DNA of 64,000 bases from Elephas maximus indicus (taxonomy: Eukaryota > Chordata > Mammalia > Proboscidea > Elephantidae). The stretch lies in contig NC_064820.1 in assembly GCF_024166365.1 (NCBI RefSeq), forward strand, positions 85,326,001 to 85,390,000, given 5' to 3'. A program made the position numbers and the translations under genes. This document shows, piece by piece, positions 1 through 12,365 of the stretch (position 1 is its first letter; the number at the start of each line of letters is the position of its first letter). A model generated the notes under the pieces. That model was not told the origin of the DNA. It did no database searches and saw nothing but the letters and a program-made list of their open reading frames with translations.

Positions 1-45
1 TGTAAACTTTCACCTAAGGCACAATAAAAAGAAAAAAAAAAAACA
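1..45 (+). mobile_element. L1 3' terminus, cut by the window edge
   Basis: 'tgtaaactttcaccta' and 'gcacaataaaaa' followed by an A-rich tail are the last bases of the same L1 3' UTR seen elsewhere in the window. Confidence 0.75.
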
Positions 46-1119
46 AAGAAATGTTTGTGTAAATCAGGCAAAGAATCATTAAAGTCACTGTTCAACTTCA
101 GTATAAAATTTTTAAACACAGTTCTGAAATCCATTAATTTCTGTTCTTCATACCAAGGAAAATTATTCTGGCTTCTTTGGTTTTAAAACTCAATCCAAAA
201 ATCTTTCCATACCATGGTTTGAAGTAAACACATTCAGATAGAGTTGAGGTTCAGAGAAAGAAAGAAAGAAAAGAAGAAGAAGAAAAACAAGGGAGAGAGC
301 ATTCACTGTCTTCAGTTTTCCTGGCTAATCCATTCTAATTAATTTCCTGAGGGAAAGTATAAGAGGTGAGCCCATTTCTTCAAATAAGAGCACACTGCAG
401 TTGTCTTATCTTTTTAATGTGTATTTAAAGAGGCTACCCTTCAATGGCACTGGGTACCCTTTGAATTGGTTTCTTTTAAATTCACTTTTATATGATGCAC
501 CCTTTGAAGTAAGCCCTCTTTAGAGGTGATTGGTTTTAAAAGAACCACAGCCAATAGTTTCATGAAAATCAATAAAAGGCTTTCATTGAGGGTTTCACTT
601 GGAAGATGTTTACATTGTTCTGTGAAGGATGGAAAAGTGGAAGGAGCTTTCTGGGGTTTCACAGGAAGACAATCAAGCCTATTTATTCATAATGGGATTT
701 CAGTTACAGAAGAACGTTTTACGTTCAAGCTTAGGAAATTTTTAAATGGCTGCAAAAGATGGGAAGAAAATGTTCAAAGACGATTTCATTTTTTTTTCCT
801 TCTTTTAAATACAAAAGAACTAGGAAAAGGAAATGACTTTGAAACCCAGACAAGAAGTTTAAAAACAACTGCTTAACAATTAAAAAAAAAATTTTTTTTA
901 AGTACCCATTTGTCAATCAATCAAAATGTGGATATTTCCTTTTTGTGTTGTCTCTTTCTGTCCTCACTCTACAAGTTGAATGCAAGATTAAACACTCTTA
1001 TTCCTTTCCTTTATTTAAAAGCAGTGGGCTTCCATTCCACAACAGGACTGGATTTGCTGATACATTCATTTCTGACCCACCACTCGAAGTATGAAATCCA
1101 AAATGGGATTGTATGACTG
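46..1119. other. No gene recognised
   Basis: AT-rich sequence with a GA-rich tract. The + frame at 526-876 begins at ATG but has no recognisable domain or codon bias and is best read as chance. Confidence 0.5.
258..296 (+). repeat. GA-rich simple repeat
   Basis: 'gaaagaaagaaagaaaagaa' followed by gaagaaga. Confidence 0.9.
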
Positions 1120-1660
1120 GAGCCACGGAAACTGAGGCAGGGAACAGGCACCAAATGTTTTTTGCTGGGATATGGGACCAATTAGCATTACTGCAAGACA
1201 CGGATTCGAGCCGCCTGCTGCAAACCCAATACTGAGACAGGGTGAAGCTAAGCAGCAACAGGGCTTTACTGTATACCAGTATACAAGAGAACGAGGGGAG
1301 TGGGCTCCTCCAAAGTCTGTCTGTCTGCTGGAGACTAACTGAAGGGTTTTACAGGGTTTAGGCCTTAGGCTTGAAGAATCTGGAGACTGGCAGTTCTCCT
1401 TTGAGATGAGTGTGTTGACCACATTCCAGCATCCTGGTTTTGGTCACAAGATGGGCCCCCATTGTCAGGTTGTCTTATCCCAGGTTGTTGTTCTGCTTAT
1501 TCAGGAGCAACACTGGTTAATTTTAAACTTTATAGAATCATGGAGAATGGGAGAGGGAAGGGACAAAACAAGGCACAAATCACAAAATCACTGGGGTATG
1601 CAAAAGCTAACTACACACACACAAAAAAAAAGCCATGAAGAAACAATGCAACAATACCCA
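1120..1660 (-). mobile_element. Possible ERV-type LTR, antisense
   Basis: On the minus strand the order is a TATA-like 'gattctataaag' (about 1540), C/T-rich text, 'tatacagtaaagccc' (poly(A)-like, about 1265), then an end near 'cccagcaaaaaaca' (about 1155). The layout resembles a gammaretrovirus-type LTR. No coding sequence or second LTR is seen, and the family is not recognised. Confidence 0.35.
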
Positions 1661-1929
1661 GGATGATAGACCCCTATAATCTCTTTCACACACTGCTCTT
1701 TTTATTAGTGGAAAACACAGAATTAAAGCCATATTGTAGACTTGGGGGTGGAGGGGTAGAGATAAGAGGAGTAAATCAAAAGACTGGCCATTTGGTAGAG
1801 AAAAGGCTCAGCTGAAACCTCTTTTAAGGATGAAAGGGTTATGCTGTTGTCAACCTCCAGATTTACCATCTAGCTCCTGAAAGGCTAATGATAAGGACTT
1901 CACACCTTCATCAAGGAGATAACTTTGGG

Positions 1930-2220
1930 AGATTTCTCTTTTAGAAGTACAAGATTTCCTGCTGCTACTGGCCTGGAACAGGGCCAGGAGCCAAGGAATG
2001 TGGGCAGCCTCTGAAATTTGAAAAAGGCAAGGAAACAGATTTTCCCTTAGAGCCTCCAGAAAGGAATACAGCCCTGCTGATGCCTTGATTTTCGCCCAGT
2101 GAGGTTAGCATTTCAGACTTCCTACCTTCACAACTGTAAAATCATAAATAAATTTGTATTGTTTTAAGCTGCTAAATTTGTGGTGATTTGTTACAGCTAG
2201 TAATAAGAAATTAATACAGG
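1930..2220 (+). mobile_element. MLT1 (ERVL-MaLR) LTR, 3' part
   Basis: 'agagcctccagaaaggaata', 'ccctgctgatgccttgattt' and the end 'ttgttttaagctgctaaatt ... taatacag' are hallmark MLT1 3' text. About 290 bases, 5' end not resolved. Confidence 0.75.
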
Positions 2221-2341
2221 AGTCAAGAAATGTTTTCTATAGTTAAATAAACAAAGAAAAAAGATGTAGGCATGTTAGCTAAAATTATAAAGGTCAATGC
2301 TTATAGGAAGTAGGCAGGTGACAGAAATGAGTGAATAAACC

Positions 2342-2489
2342 AAACCTGTTGCTGTCAGGTGAATTTCAACTCATAGTGACCCTAAGGACAGAGTAGAACT
2401 GTCCCATAGGGTTTCCAAAGAGCAGCTGGTGGATTCGAACTGCTGACCTTTTTGGTTAGCAGTTGAGCTCTTAACCACTAGAAACCCCA
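2342..2489 (-). mobile_element. AfroSINE, antisense
   Basis: Starts with the tail complement (gttgctgtcaggtgaatttc) and ends near the head (ttaaccactagaaacccc). It is tandem with the next copy, in the same orientation. Confidence 0.85.
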
Positions 2490-2638
2490 TGCTGTCAAGT
2501 CGATTCTGACTCATAGCGACCCTGTAGGACAGAGTAGGACTGCCCCATAGGGTTTCCAAGGAGCGCCTGGTGTATTCGTACTGCAGACTTTTTGTTTAGC
2601 AGCCGTAGCACTTAATCACTGCGCCACCAGGGTTTCCC
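2490..2638 (-). mobile_element. AfroSINE, antisense, adjacent copy
   Basis: Full-length complement from 'gctgtcaagtcgattctgac' to 'gcgccaccagggtttccc'. The tRNA-like B box survives (ggtgtattcgtactgc). Confidence 0.88.
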
Positions 2639-3174
2639 TTAACCACTAAGGCAGGGTGTAAAACAATGGGGACAGTGAGGACCCTGGGGAACTAACTAGT
2701 GAGTATGCACTGCAACCCCATCTAAAGACATTCCACTTCAATTTTTAAAAACTGCACAGGTCAAGCAAAGATAGCTGTGGATAAAATCTGTCCAGAAGAC
2801 TTCCCCTTTTGAAACCCCTGATTAAAGAACATGAAAATAGTGAGAACGTTACTGGGATCAGGGAGGTGGAAGGAAGAGAGGCAAGGTGCTAGTGACATTA
2901 CATCATTTTTCACCTATCAAAGCAAGAAGCCAAGGGATAATGTCAAAAATTTAATAAGCCAATGAATACTGATGTAGGGATATTAGTTTTAGATAGATAG
3001 CCACTCAAAGAACAAGAACAGAAATAGTCTAAGATTAAAGTAGTTGCCCCTGAGAAGCAAGACTAGTGGTGAGGAGGAGCGGGGTTAGGGGATGCTGCTT
3101 TTCAATATCAAACTCTTCTTTCCTGGTTGTTTTTTCTTTCTTTCTTTTTTTTTTTTTTTAACCCTATTCTAGTA

Positions 3175-3340
3175 TGGAGCCCTGGTGGCACAGTGGTTAA
3201 GAGCTCAGCTGCTAACCAAATGTCAGCAGTTTGAATCCACCAGCTGCTCCTTGGAAACCCTATGAGACAGTTCTACTCCATCCTATAGGGTTGCCATGAG
3301 TCAGAATCAACTCAATAGTAATGGGTTTAGTTTTCTGTTC
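3175..3340 (+). mobile_element. AfroSINE
   Basis: Head 'tggagccctggtggcacagt', B-box region 'gtcagcagtttgaatccacc', tail 'gagtcagaatcaactcaata'. Full length. Confidence 0.9.
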
Positions 3341-3498
3341 GGTTATTCACATATGGCTTCATAAAAAAAGAAGGGAGGGACAACCACTGATTTCAGAAGG
3401 GACATCCCAAAGGCCCAAGGAATGTCAAATTTTCCAAATTCCAAGATTGACTCTGTCTGGGTACTTCTTTAAGACAGGTTGATTTCGGACCTGGGGAC

Positions 3499-3502
<4 letters not shown>

Positions 3503-3539
<37 letters not shown>
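3503..3539 (+). repeat. (CA)n microsatellite
   Basis: About 18 uninterrupted CA units. Confidence 0.97.
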
Positions 3540-3541
<2 letters not shown>

Positions 3542-4264
3542 CATTCTGATGTGTATGGTGTTTGTCATTAACAGTGAATATAACAGTATTTGGGAATGCT
3601 TTGCTTTTAAAAATTACTTAGAGCAACTTCTAGGTTATCTCTCCCACAATTGCATTCCCAAATGCTTTCTTCAGTGGAAGAGAAAGGAGTGGAGTCAGAA
3701 CTACCTATCACCCTGGTATGCTGAGGGTGGTGTCCCAAGAGAAAATACCATCCATCATGAGTGTCAAAGATCAAAGCCCAATTAACTATTGCGCCAGAAG
3801 ACTTACCCTAGATAAAAAAAAAAAAAAAGATAAATAGGGTAAAAATCCACCATACCTCTCACCCTAAAAAAAAAAAAAGTCCTCAGGAACACAACCCTTG
3901 GAGGCACCTGTCTAAAAAAAAAAAAAAAACTTTGTTTAATTCCAAAACGTATCAATCATTTATTTAAAACTTATCAGTAGCAGTTTAAAGACTAAAAAAA
4001 CAAATACCTGCATATCCCCTTCTTTCTCCTTCAAAGGTAACTGCCATTCAATAAAACAAGGAAAATCTATGTTTTAAAAATTGAGCAAAGGAGGCATTTC
4101 ACAGTAGAAAATATTGGAATAGCCCATAGGCACAGGAAAAGATGCTCAAACTACTTAGTAATCAGAAAAGGCAAATTACAATTACGAGATACCATTTTAT
4201 ATCCACCGGCTTAGCAAAATTTGTCTTCTTTAAGAAATCCTTCCCTACATGAGGCAGTAAAGAA

Positions 4265-4468
4265 ATTCTCTTGTATTACCTTTTTAAATTCTATAGTATT
4301 CCTTTGAGCCTTTAAACGATCATTTGTGATTCATGTTTGTGCATGGTGCCAGGTAAAAAAAAAAAAAAAAAACAGTGCCATTCTCTCATATTACCTTTTT
4401 AAATTCTATAGTATTCCTTTGAGCCTTTAAACGATCATTTGTGATTCATGTTTGTGCATGGTGCCAGG
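4265..4468 (+). repeat. 89-bp direct repeat around an A run
   Basis: 4265-4353 and 4380-4468 are identical except two bases (attctctTgTattacc versus attctctCaTattacc). Between them lie t, 18 A (4355-4372) and cagtgcc. Confidence 0.95.
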
Positions 4469-4469
4469 C

Positions 4470-5590
4470 AGGGACCTAATTATTCCCCCATATGGCCAAC
4501 TAAATATCTCTGTGCCCTTTACTAAACAGTCTATTCTTTCGCCATTCATCTTCAGTACCTTTAAAACCGTGAATCAAGTTTTCCTATATGCATGGATTTG
4601 TTTGTTTATGGGCTGCTTTTTACATTCTGTTCAGCTCTTTGTCTATCCCTACACTAATCTCTGTTTTAAATTCTATAGCTTTGGAGTAATTCTGGATATC
4701 TGGTAGAGCAAGTCCTACCACCTTCTTCAGGAGTGTGTTAACTAATCTTGGCCCTTTGCTCTTCCATGTAAATTTTTCAGTTACCTTGTAACATTTCTCA
4801 AAAATTCTTTTGGGATTTTTTACTGGAATTGCAATAAATCTGTAGATTGTGAAGAATTGACATCTTTACAATAATGAGCCTTCCTATCAAAGAATGCAGT
4901 ATGTATCTCTCCATTTATTTGAGTCTTTTTTATTGTCTGTCATTAAAATTATATCATTTTTTCCGTATCTTTTTTTGTTAAATGTATTCCCAGGTTCTTT
5001 TTTTTATTGTTATTGCAAACGATATATTTTAAAATTTTTAATTGCAATATACAACACACCTACAAAGAGTGTATAAACATATATGTATAGTTTAAAGAAT
5101 AATTATAAAGCCATCACTCATGTAACCCCTATCCAGGTTGAGAAATAAAACCTTGCCTATACTATAAAACCCTCCCCTGTTGGTACCCTCCTTAATCACA
5201 TGCCTCTTCTTCCTCCCTGGAGATGACAACTCTCCTAACTTTTGTGTAATCATTTCCTTGCCTGTCTTTATAGTTTAACTACCAGTGTATGCATCTCTCA
5301 TTAGTTTAGTTTTGCCTATTTTTGAAGCTTGTATAAATGGCATCCTATTGTTTATATTATTTTAGACTTCTCTTGTTCATTGCTATTTGGTGAGATTCAT
5401 CCATCTAGGTACATCTAGCAGTCTTGATTAATTTCATTAGCATGTATTCCATTGTATACACATCGTACACTACCATTTATCTAGTCTACTCTTGTTGGAT
5501 ATACCTTGTTTCCAGCTTTTGGTTATTAAAGCAACACTGCTATGAATATTTGTACTCATAAGATCTCTATGTATTTTATGGGACACCTGT
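4470..5590 (-). mobile_element. Old L1M fragment, ORF2 end and 3' UTR
   Basis: Antisense L1 landmarks occur: 'caataaatctgtagattgtg' near 4835 (RT C-terminal part), then 'gagattcatccatctaggta' and 'ttccattgtatacacatcg' at 5390-5470 and 'gctatgaatatttg' near 5540. Heavily diverged, no frame kept. Confidence 0.65.
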
Positions 5591-5603
5591 ACAAAAATTG
5601 TTC

Positions 5604-6100
5604 TAGGTTAGCGTTTCTTCAAGTGTGATCTGAGGACCCCTGTGAGCCCCTGAAACCCCTTTATTGTGTCTGTGATGTCTTGACTTTTCTAAATACATAT
5701 CTGTGTGGGTCCAGATTTTCTTCATGTCCTTCAGCCAAAACAGTATATCGCAACAGATTAAAAGCAAAAGGAGATATGAAAATCTACCTATATTCTGTTA
5801 AGTAGACAAAACATTTTTCTGAAATATAAAACGATGCCTCTTTTCTCACTAACTTTTGTTTTGGAAAATACAGTTTTTTTTTTTCTAAAAGTATGTTATT
5901 TATGTTAGCATGTAATGGGTTTATTATTTTTTAAAAATGAATTAATTAAATACTTAAATTTTTTTGTCTCAACATTTGATACAATAAGTATCAACAGACA
6001 TAACCCATATAAAAAATGCTCTATGGGGTCCTCAATCATTTTTAAGAGTCAAAAAGGGTCCTGAGACCAAAAAGTTTGAGAACTTCTCCTCTAGGGCATG
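5604..6100. mobile_element. hAT-Charlie-like element
   Basis: The right end reads on the other strand 'gaagttctcaaactttttgg', close to the common mammalian hAT end CAGTGGTTCTCAAACTTT. The left end 'gtttcttcaagtgtgatctg' is a diverged match. Text next to both ends (gaggacccctgtgagcccct; gggtcctgagacc) fits the Charlie group. 'tctagg' at both borders may be the remnant of the 8-base target duplication. Confidence 0.5.
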
Positions 6101-6879
6101 GTCTTCAAACTGGGTGCACCACCCAAAGTGCACCCAAGATGCAGATACTTTCTAAGAGAGCCGATTTCCAGATCTGCACTCTGTACTAGCTTCACATAGG
6201 TCTCGTTTCCTATTTCTCACTACAGAATACTATATTTTATTGATTCTAAGATGCTGATTTTTTTCCCCCTGCCACATTTTGTATTTCTGAAATATAAAAT
6301 GTGTATTATCATTTCTGTGGGCCAAGTGGTAGTCTTGCCGTAGCTGTCTTTGCCTGCCACCTGCTGGTAAGAACAAAAAAATGCCAGTACAAAACTTGGA
6401 GAATAGATGCCTGCAACTTTGAAGAAAACTTCTGAGACAACAATGAAGCAGTTGTTTTTGTTTGTTTGTTGTTGTTTTAAGAGCTGCTGTTTCACCAGTG
6501 CTCCTGATAACTCTGAAATGATGTTGTATGAACAAAAGGATTTTGACTTTAAGAGTGGTTCATATAAGCCACACTGATTGTGAAGACTTTTTAAAAATAT
6601 TTATTTTACAAGGTTAAAAAAGTCTATGTCAAAACAGAACATCCAGAATGGAATTAATGAAAATATTCATGGATTGTGAAGAATGTAACTAATGTTGCTG
6701 AACAATTTGTGTAGAGGTTGTTGAATGGGAACCTAATCTGCTGTGCACATTTTCACCGAAAACACAATAAAAGATTATCTTTAAAAAAAAAAAAAAGTAA
6801 ATTGTTAAGAAACATGATGAATGTAATTAACGTCACTGAACTGTACATGTGAACACTATAAAGATGGCAAATATTTTGT
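6101..6879. other. A-tailed segments, origin unclear
   Basis: 'cacaataaaagattatcttt' then 13 A at 6782 looks like the end of a retroposed copy. Similar text ('ctgaactgtacatgtgaaca') follows near 6840. The source family is not recognised. Confidence 0.3.
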
Positions 6880-7330
6880 TACCTATATACCTACCCTGGT
6901 GTCACTTTGAGGACTAAGGTGCACCTGACCCAAGCCATGATATTTTCAATTACCTCATATGCTTGTGAAAGCTGGACAAAGAAAGAAGGAAGAACAAAGA
7001 AGAATTCACTCATCTGAATCATGGTGTTGGCAAAGAATATTGAATATACCATGGACTGCCAGAAGAATGAACAAATCTGTCTTGGAAGAAGTATAGTCAG
7101 AATGCTCCTTAAAAATAAGAATGGCAAGATTTCGTCTCATGTACTTGGGATGTGTTATCAGGAAGGACCAGTTCCTAGAGAAGGCTATCATGCTTGGTAA
7201 AGTAGTGCGTCATTGAAAAAGAGGAATACCCTCAACAAGATGAATTGACACAGTGGCTGCAACAATGGACTCAAACTTAGCAACAATTGTGAGGATAGCA
7301 CACGATGGGGCAGGATTCAGTCCTGTTGAA
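6880..7330 (+). mobile_element. RTE-type LINE, C-terminal end of the ORF
   Basis: Translates in shifting frames to the RTE C-terminal signature YACESWTKKEGR (near 6955), then MARFRLMYLGCVIRKDQFLE and KAIMLGKVVR (7119-7210). RTE elements are LINEs with an AP-endonuclease and RT in one frame. Stops and at least two frameshifts are present; RT is absent (5' truncated). Confidence 0.75.
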
Positions 7331-9454
7331 CACTTCTCAGTGATTTTTATAGTATTCTGTGAAACATATTAACATCTTTATTAATATAACAGATTTTTTT
7401 TTTTTTTTCTGGGAGAAACTAAGCCTGATTTGACTGATTGGTTGGAAGTAGAAACTAACTTTGCTAGTTAGGTTGTATTGTGAGTATTTTCCATAAGTTA
7501 AATGAATAAATCTACAACTCCAAAGTTTTACAAAAAACATGAGATAACATAAAAACATTTCATCAAAAATATGTTGTATTGGCAGAGCATATTAAAATTT
7601 AGCATACTGTTTTTTTCCCCAACCTTTTCTAAATAAATTGATTTAAACAAAGCACCTCTAAATACTACAGACACACATACATATATACACACCAAATAAA
7701 GTTCATTTCTAATTCTTGGTAAAGCCTTTCTGGTAAAGTTGCTGAAAATGGAGAATGTGAGTACCCTAGGACTAGATGGCAAAGTCTTTTGCAGGTTAGG
7801 TGGTTTTCAATTCTTTGCCATCAACAAAATTGAGGGAGGGTCTAATCCACTTGTTGGCTCTCGAATTATTATTTTTTTTAATTGTTTTTGATGCTAGATC
7901 ACTATCTGATTTTTGACATATAACTGGGAAGGCATTAAAGAATTGTGTGATTTTTTTTTAATTAAGAAAAAATTCTATTCCCATCTCCCTTGAGAATCCC
8001 ACAAAATGACAAAAGAATAAAGTTAATGCTCTCTCATTGTAACAATAATTCACCCATAGGTACCTGAATTAATTGAATTAATTGAAAAACTCAGCTCCCT
8101 TTGTTTTCACTGAGATGTTACTCTTTGATAAAATTTTACGTTTGGTGTAATAATTCTTTATCAAGATTTGTAATATATCTATGCTTTTATTGAAATTATA
8201 ATTGTTATAATTTACACGACATATCCTTATGGTCACAGGAAATTACACAAAACATAAGATTTAAACATACATACAAATTTTTATCACAGAGAATTATATG
8301 AAGTAATATAAAAGCAAGCCCTGATGGAGCAGTGGTTAAGAGCTCAGGATATTAATCAAAAGGTCAACAGTTTGAATCCACCAGCCACTCCTTGGAAACC
8401 CTATAGGGTCGCTATGAGTTGGAATTGACTCCATGGCAATGGTTTTTTCATTTTGTTTTTTTTTAAATATAAAAAAGATTTTCAAACATAAATACATATT
8501 ACATTAGGATACAATTCTGGGGGGAAGCGGGATGGAAATATTAGTTCTAAGAATAAAAAGGAGTGATATAAATTTCCCATTGTTAAAGAGGAGCTTGTTT
8601 ATGTATTTTTAACTGGACAATGGTATCAAATCACTATAGCGTTTAGATTCCACTGGACACATTGAAAAGTATGATGTATCAGTTAAATTATTTATCTTTT
8701 CAATTAAACTTTTAATGTCAAAATGTTAATATGCAGGAATTATATCATTATACCTAAGTGAAATTTGATGAGAAATTTTAGATGTCAAACTAGAAATGTG
8801 TGAAGGGGTATGTAATTTTTCAAGACTTTTAGAGAGTATGCTAGCAAAAAGATTTGAAGACTACTGATCTAGAATGTTGACAAACAGGATTAAAAAAAAA
8901 AAAAGTCATAGGATTGAATCCAGTGGCATCAGTAGTGTTGGTGTCACCCAGTGAGGTAACTTATGGTGTTACCACCCCCTTGTACCTCCTCCTGTACCAG
9001 GCCATACAGAATCCTTAGTAATGTTTATTATTAATTTTAATCATAGAATAATATGTGATAAATATAGTTGCAAATTGCTGAAATGTAACATTTCTTAAAT
9101 TATATGAATACTAACAAAAGTGTTTTGTAAAATCTCTGCGTTGAATTACATTTTTCGTTACGTTTTAGTAACTGAGCGGAAACCTTTTTTTATTTTTCTC
9201 CTTCTTATCTTTTAATTACTACTTCATTCTCAAAAAAGGTATTAATATAGGTTCACAAATACTAATTACCACAATATTGTAGCTAAAACACCAGAAACTT
9301 TGACAAAATCAGCGACCGTAAAAGCATTGTTGCAACGAAAACAACAGTATGTGCTTATAGCACAGGCAGATGAAACTATGGGATTCGAAGCGTCATTGCA
9401 ATTGGGTAATAATGACAGCTCTGGCCAGGCACATTAGAAGTTTCAAAAAGTAAA
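7331..9454. other. No gene recognised
   Basis: AT-rich sequence with one AfroSINE. 'gaagactactgatctagaat' near 8865 is a faint hAT-end resemblance. No coding frame. Confidence 0.5.
8312..8450 (+). mobile_element. AfroSINE
   Basis: 'agccctgatggagcagtggt' to 'ggaattgactccatggcaat'. The middle 'gggcagttctactctgtcc' segment is deleted, joining 'ccctatag' to 'ggtcgc'. Confidence 0.88.
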
Positions 9455-9652
9455 TTCGCGTAGAGAATCAGGAAATAGAAGCTGAAGAGGCAAGGACCTT
9501 CCCACAGAGCTGGCAGAGAAAGAAAGACTTCCTCCAGAGCCAGCGCTGTGAATTCAGACTTCTAGCCTCCTAAACTGTGAGAAAATACACTTCTGCTTGT
9601 TAAAGCCATCCACTTATTACTTCTGTTACAGCAGCACTAGATAGCTAAGACA
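9455..9652 (+). mobile_element. MLT1-type LTR, 3' part
   Basis: 'cagacttctagcctcctaaa', 'ctgtgagaaaatacacttct' and the end 'ctgttacagcagcactagat...aagaca' match the MLT1 3' end. Confidence 0.7.
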
Positions 9653-9777
9653 CCCTCCAACTTCCATCACTAATTAAGTCTTCTTTTTCAAGGCAGCTGT
9701 GTATTGTCTCAAACTTAGGAGTGGTTTCTTTGCTCTTAATGAACAAGATTCCTCTTTACTCATTTTTTAACCACTAA

Positions 9778-9931
9778 CCCCTTGCTGTTGAGTTGATTTT
9801 GACTCATAGTTACCCTACAGGACAGAGTAAAACTGCCCCATAGAGTTTCCAAGGAGCGCCTGGTGGATTCGAACTGCTCTCCCATTGGTTAGCAGCCATA
9901 GCATTTAGCTACTACGCCATCAGGGTTTCCC
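9778..9931 (-). mobile_element. AfroSINE, antisense
   Basis: 'ccttgctgttgagttgattt' through 'aaggagcgcctggtggattc' to 'gccatcagggtttcccc'. Full length. Confidence 0.88.
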
Positions 9932-10054
9932 CTTTGCTCATGTGAAAATTCTATTTCTGTGACTCCCCTTTCCATGGCTCATTCACCTCTTGCGCTGCTG
10001 GGTCCAAGGCCGCCAGTTGTCTATCCCAGTATTTTTCACTTTTTAAGAATTCTT

Positions 10055-12365
10055 ATACCAGACAAGGTCAGCACAAGAACATTAAAAATCAATCTCATTT
10101 ATGAACATAGATAGAAAAATTCCAAATAAAACACAAGCATCATTTCTATTTAAATCCTACTAACCTTAACTTACAGTCGCATAACCACACCTTATTGCAA
10201 AGAAGACTGGGAAGTATAGCCTTTACTTTAAGTGGTCCTGTGCCCAAATGAAAATTGGTTATAAATTCTCAAAGAAGTCATTTTCCCCTCCCACTACTCA
10301 GCAACAAGGTCAATATAAGCAAGTTTCCCTTCTGTGATGTGCATTTATTTCTAGTTCACCATTACACAAAGTATTTAGTCTTTTGCAGATCCCGCTCGAT
10401 AGGGAAATTTTCTATTAGACTCAGGTAGGCTTTGTCACCTACCCTACTGCATTAGGCTCTGCTGAAATTCAAGTTCACCAGGATTTGGAGATGCCCTGAA
10501 GGAAGAATCTGGTTTCTTCCTTCCTCTGAAGTCCTACTTTCCTCTCATTTTTAATTTTTTCTTTCTTTCTTTTTTTTTTTTTTTTTGGTCAGCTCAGCAA
10601 TGCAGTTACATAATTTTAAAAATATTTACTCCAACATGTGTAGTTATTTCACTGGAAAGTTTCAAAGTTTGTTTAGGGTGTCTAGACACCAATCTACGCA
10701 GGTAGAAGTTTACCTTGATATTTTTAGAGTTTAGTTTAATTAAACTTCAAAGAATAGCTAATTTTCATTTCATACAAACTATTTCAGAGAATAGGAAAGT
10801 TACACAACTCATTTTACAAGACTTGTTTAGCCTTGACACCCAACCCAGATAAGGTCAGCACAAAAAAAGAAAAATTAAAAATTACTCTCATTTATAAACC
10901 TAAGTGGAAGAAGCCTAAATAACATACAAGCAAATCCAGTCCAATGGTGTATTTAAAAAAATGTACACGATTCTAAAATAATTCAAGGATGAATTCTAAG
11001 TAGTGTATTAAAAAAAATCCAATAGTAGGAATCTGGAAGGCATTACGCTGAGTGAAATTAGTCAGTTGCAAAAGGACAAATATTGTATGAGGCCACTATT
11101 ATAAGAACTCAAGAAATAGTTTAAACAGAGAAGAAAATATACTTTGAGGGTTACGAGAGTGGGGGGGGGAGGGAGAGGGGTATTCACTAATTAGATAGTA
11201 GACAAGAACCATTTTAGGTGAAGGGAAAGATAACACACAATACAGGCAAGGTCAGCACAACTGGACTAAACCAAAAGCAAAGAAGTTTCCTGAATAAACC
11301 ACATGTGGGGGGCGGGGGTTTGGGGACCATGGTTTCAGGGGACATCTACGCCAATTGGTATAATAAAATCTATTAATCTTAATATTAATCTATTAAGAAA
11401 ACATTCTGCATCCCACTTTAGTGAGTAGCCTCTGGGGTCTTAAATGCTAGCAAGCGGCCGTCTAAGATGCATCAGTTGGTCTCAATCCACCTGGAGCAAA
11501 GGAGGATGAGGAACACCAAGGACACAAGGTAATTACAAGCCCAGGAGACAGAAAGGGCCACATGAACCAGAGACTACATCATCCTGAGACCAGAAGAACT
11601 AGACGGTGCCTGGCCACAACCGATGACTGCCCTGACAGGGAACACAACAGAGAACCTCTGAGGGAACAGGAGAGCAGTGGGATGCAGACCCCAAATTCTC
11701 CTAAAAAGACCAGACTTAATGGTCTGACTGAGACTAGAAGGACCCCAGAGATCATGGTTCCCAGACCTTCTGTTAACCCAAGACTGGAACCATTCATTCC
11801 CAAAGCCAACTCCTCACACAGGGGTTGGACTGAACTATGAGATAGAAAATGGTAGTGGTGAGGAGTGAGCTTCTTGGCTCAAGTAGACACATGGGATTAT
11901 GTGGGAAGCTCCTTTCTGGAGGGGAGATGAGAAGGCAGAGAGGGACAGAAGCTGGCTGAATGGACACAAGAATATAGGGTAGAGAGAAGGAGTGTGTTGT
12001 CTCATTACGGGGAGAGCAACTAGGAGTATATAGTATATAGCATGTTTTTTATATAAATTTTTGTATGAGAGACTGACTTGATTTGTAAACTTTCACTTAA
12101 AGCACAATAAAAATATATATATTTTTAAATCCAATAGTGTGTTAAAAAATTAACAAGATTCTGTAATAATTCAAGGATAGTTTGGCATCAGAGAATCTAT
12201 CCATGTAATTCACCATATAACCAGATTAAAGGAGAAAGTCATATGATCCTTACAACTGATGCACAAAAACACATTTGATAAAAGTCAACATTCATTCATG
12301 ACAGAGCAGGAATAGAAGGAAATTTCCTTCATCTGATAATGGGACTCTACTGAGACTTTCATATT
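10055..12365 (+). mobile_element. Old L1M ORF2 fragments, sense, interrupted
   Basis: Diverged L1 ORF2 text occurs at 10055-10140 and 10845-11014 and resumes at 12139-12365 after the younger L1 insertion. The same sub-region ('caaggtcagcac... ctcattta') appears near 10060 and 10855, and 'taattcaaggat' near 10980 and 12168, so parts are duplicated. Confidence 0.55.
11027..12126 (+). mobile_element. 5'-truncated L1 (about 1.1 kb)
   Basis: Starts inside the ORF2 end (GGAAGGCATTACGCTGAGTG) and runs through the 3' UTR to 'gcacaataaaaatatatata'. Flanked by the exact 12-base duplication aaatccaatagt at 11015-11026 and 12127-12138. The host is an older L1M fragment. Confidence 0.9.

Larger units (their letters stand above)
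2640..4264. other. No gene recognised
   Basis: Apart from one AfroSINE, the CA repeat and several A runs (3815, 3866, 3915), nothing identifiable is seen. Confidence 0.5.

Noticed and set aside
1140..1165. Possible retroviral primer-binding site (tttggtgcc) after the LTR-like end
   Set aside because: Only nine bases agree with a tRNA-type site and the following bases do not, so it is not called.
8770..8880. hAT-like right end (gaagactactgatctaga)
   Set aside because: No matching left end or target duplication could be found.
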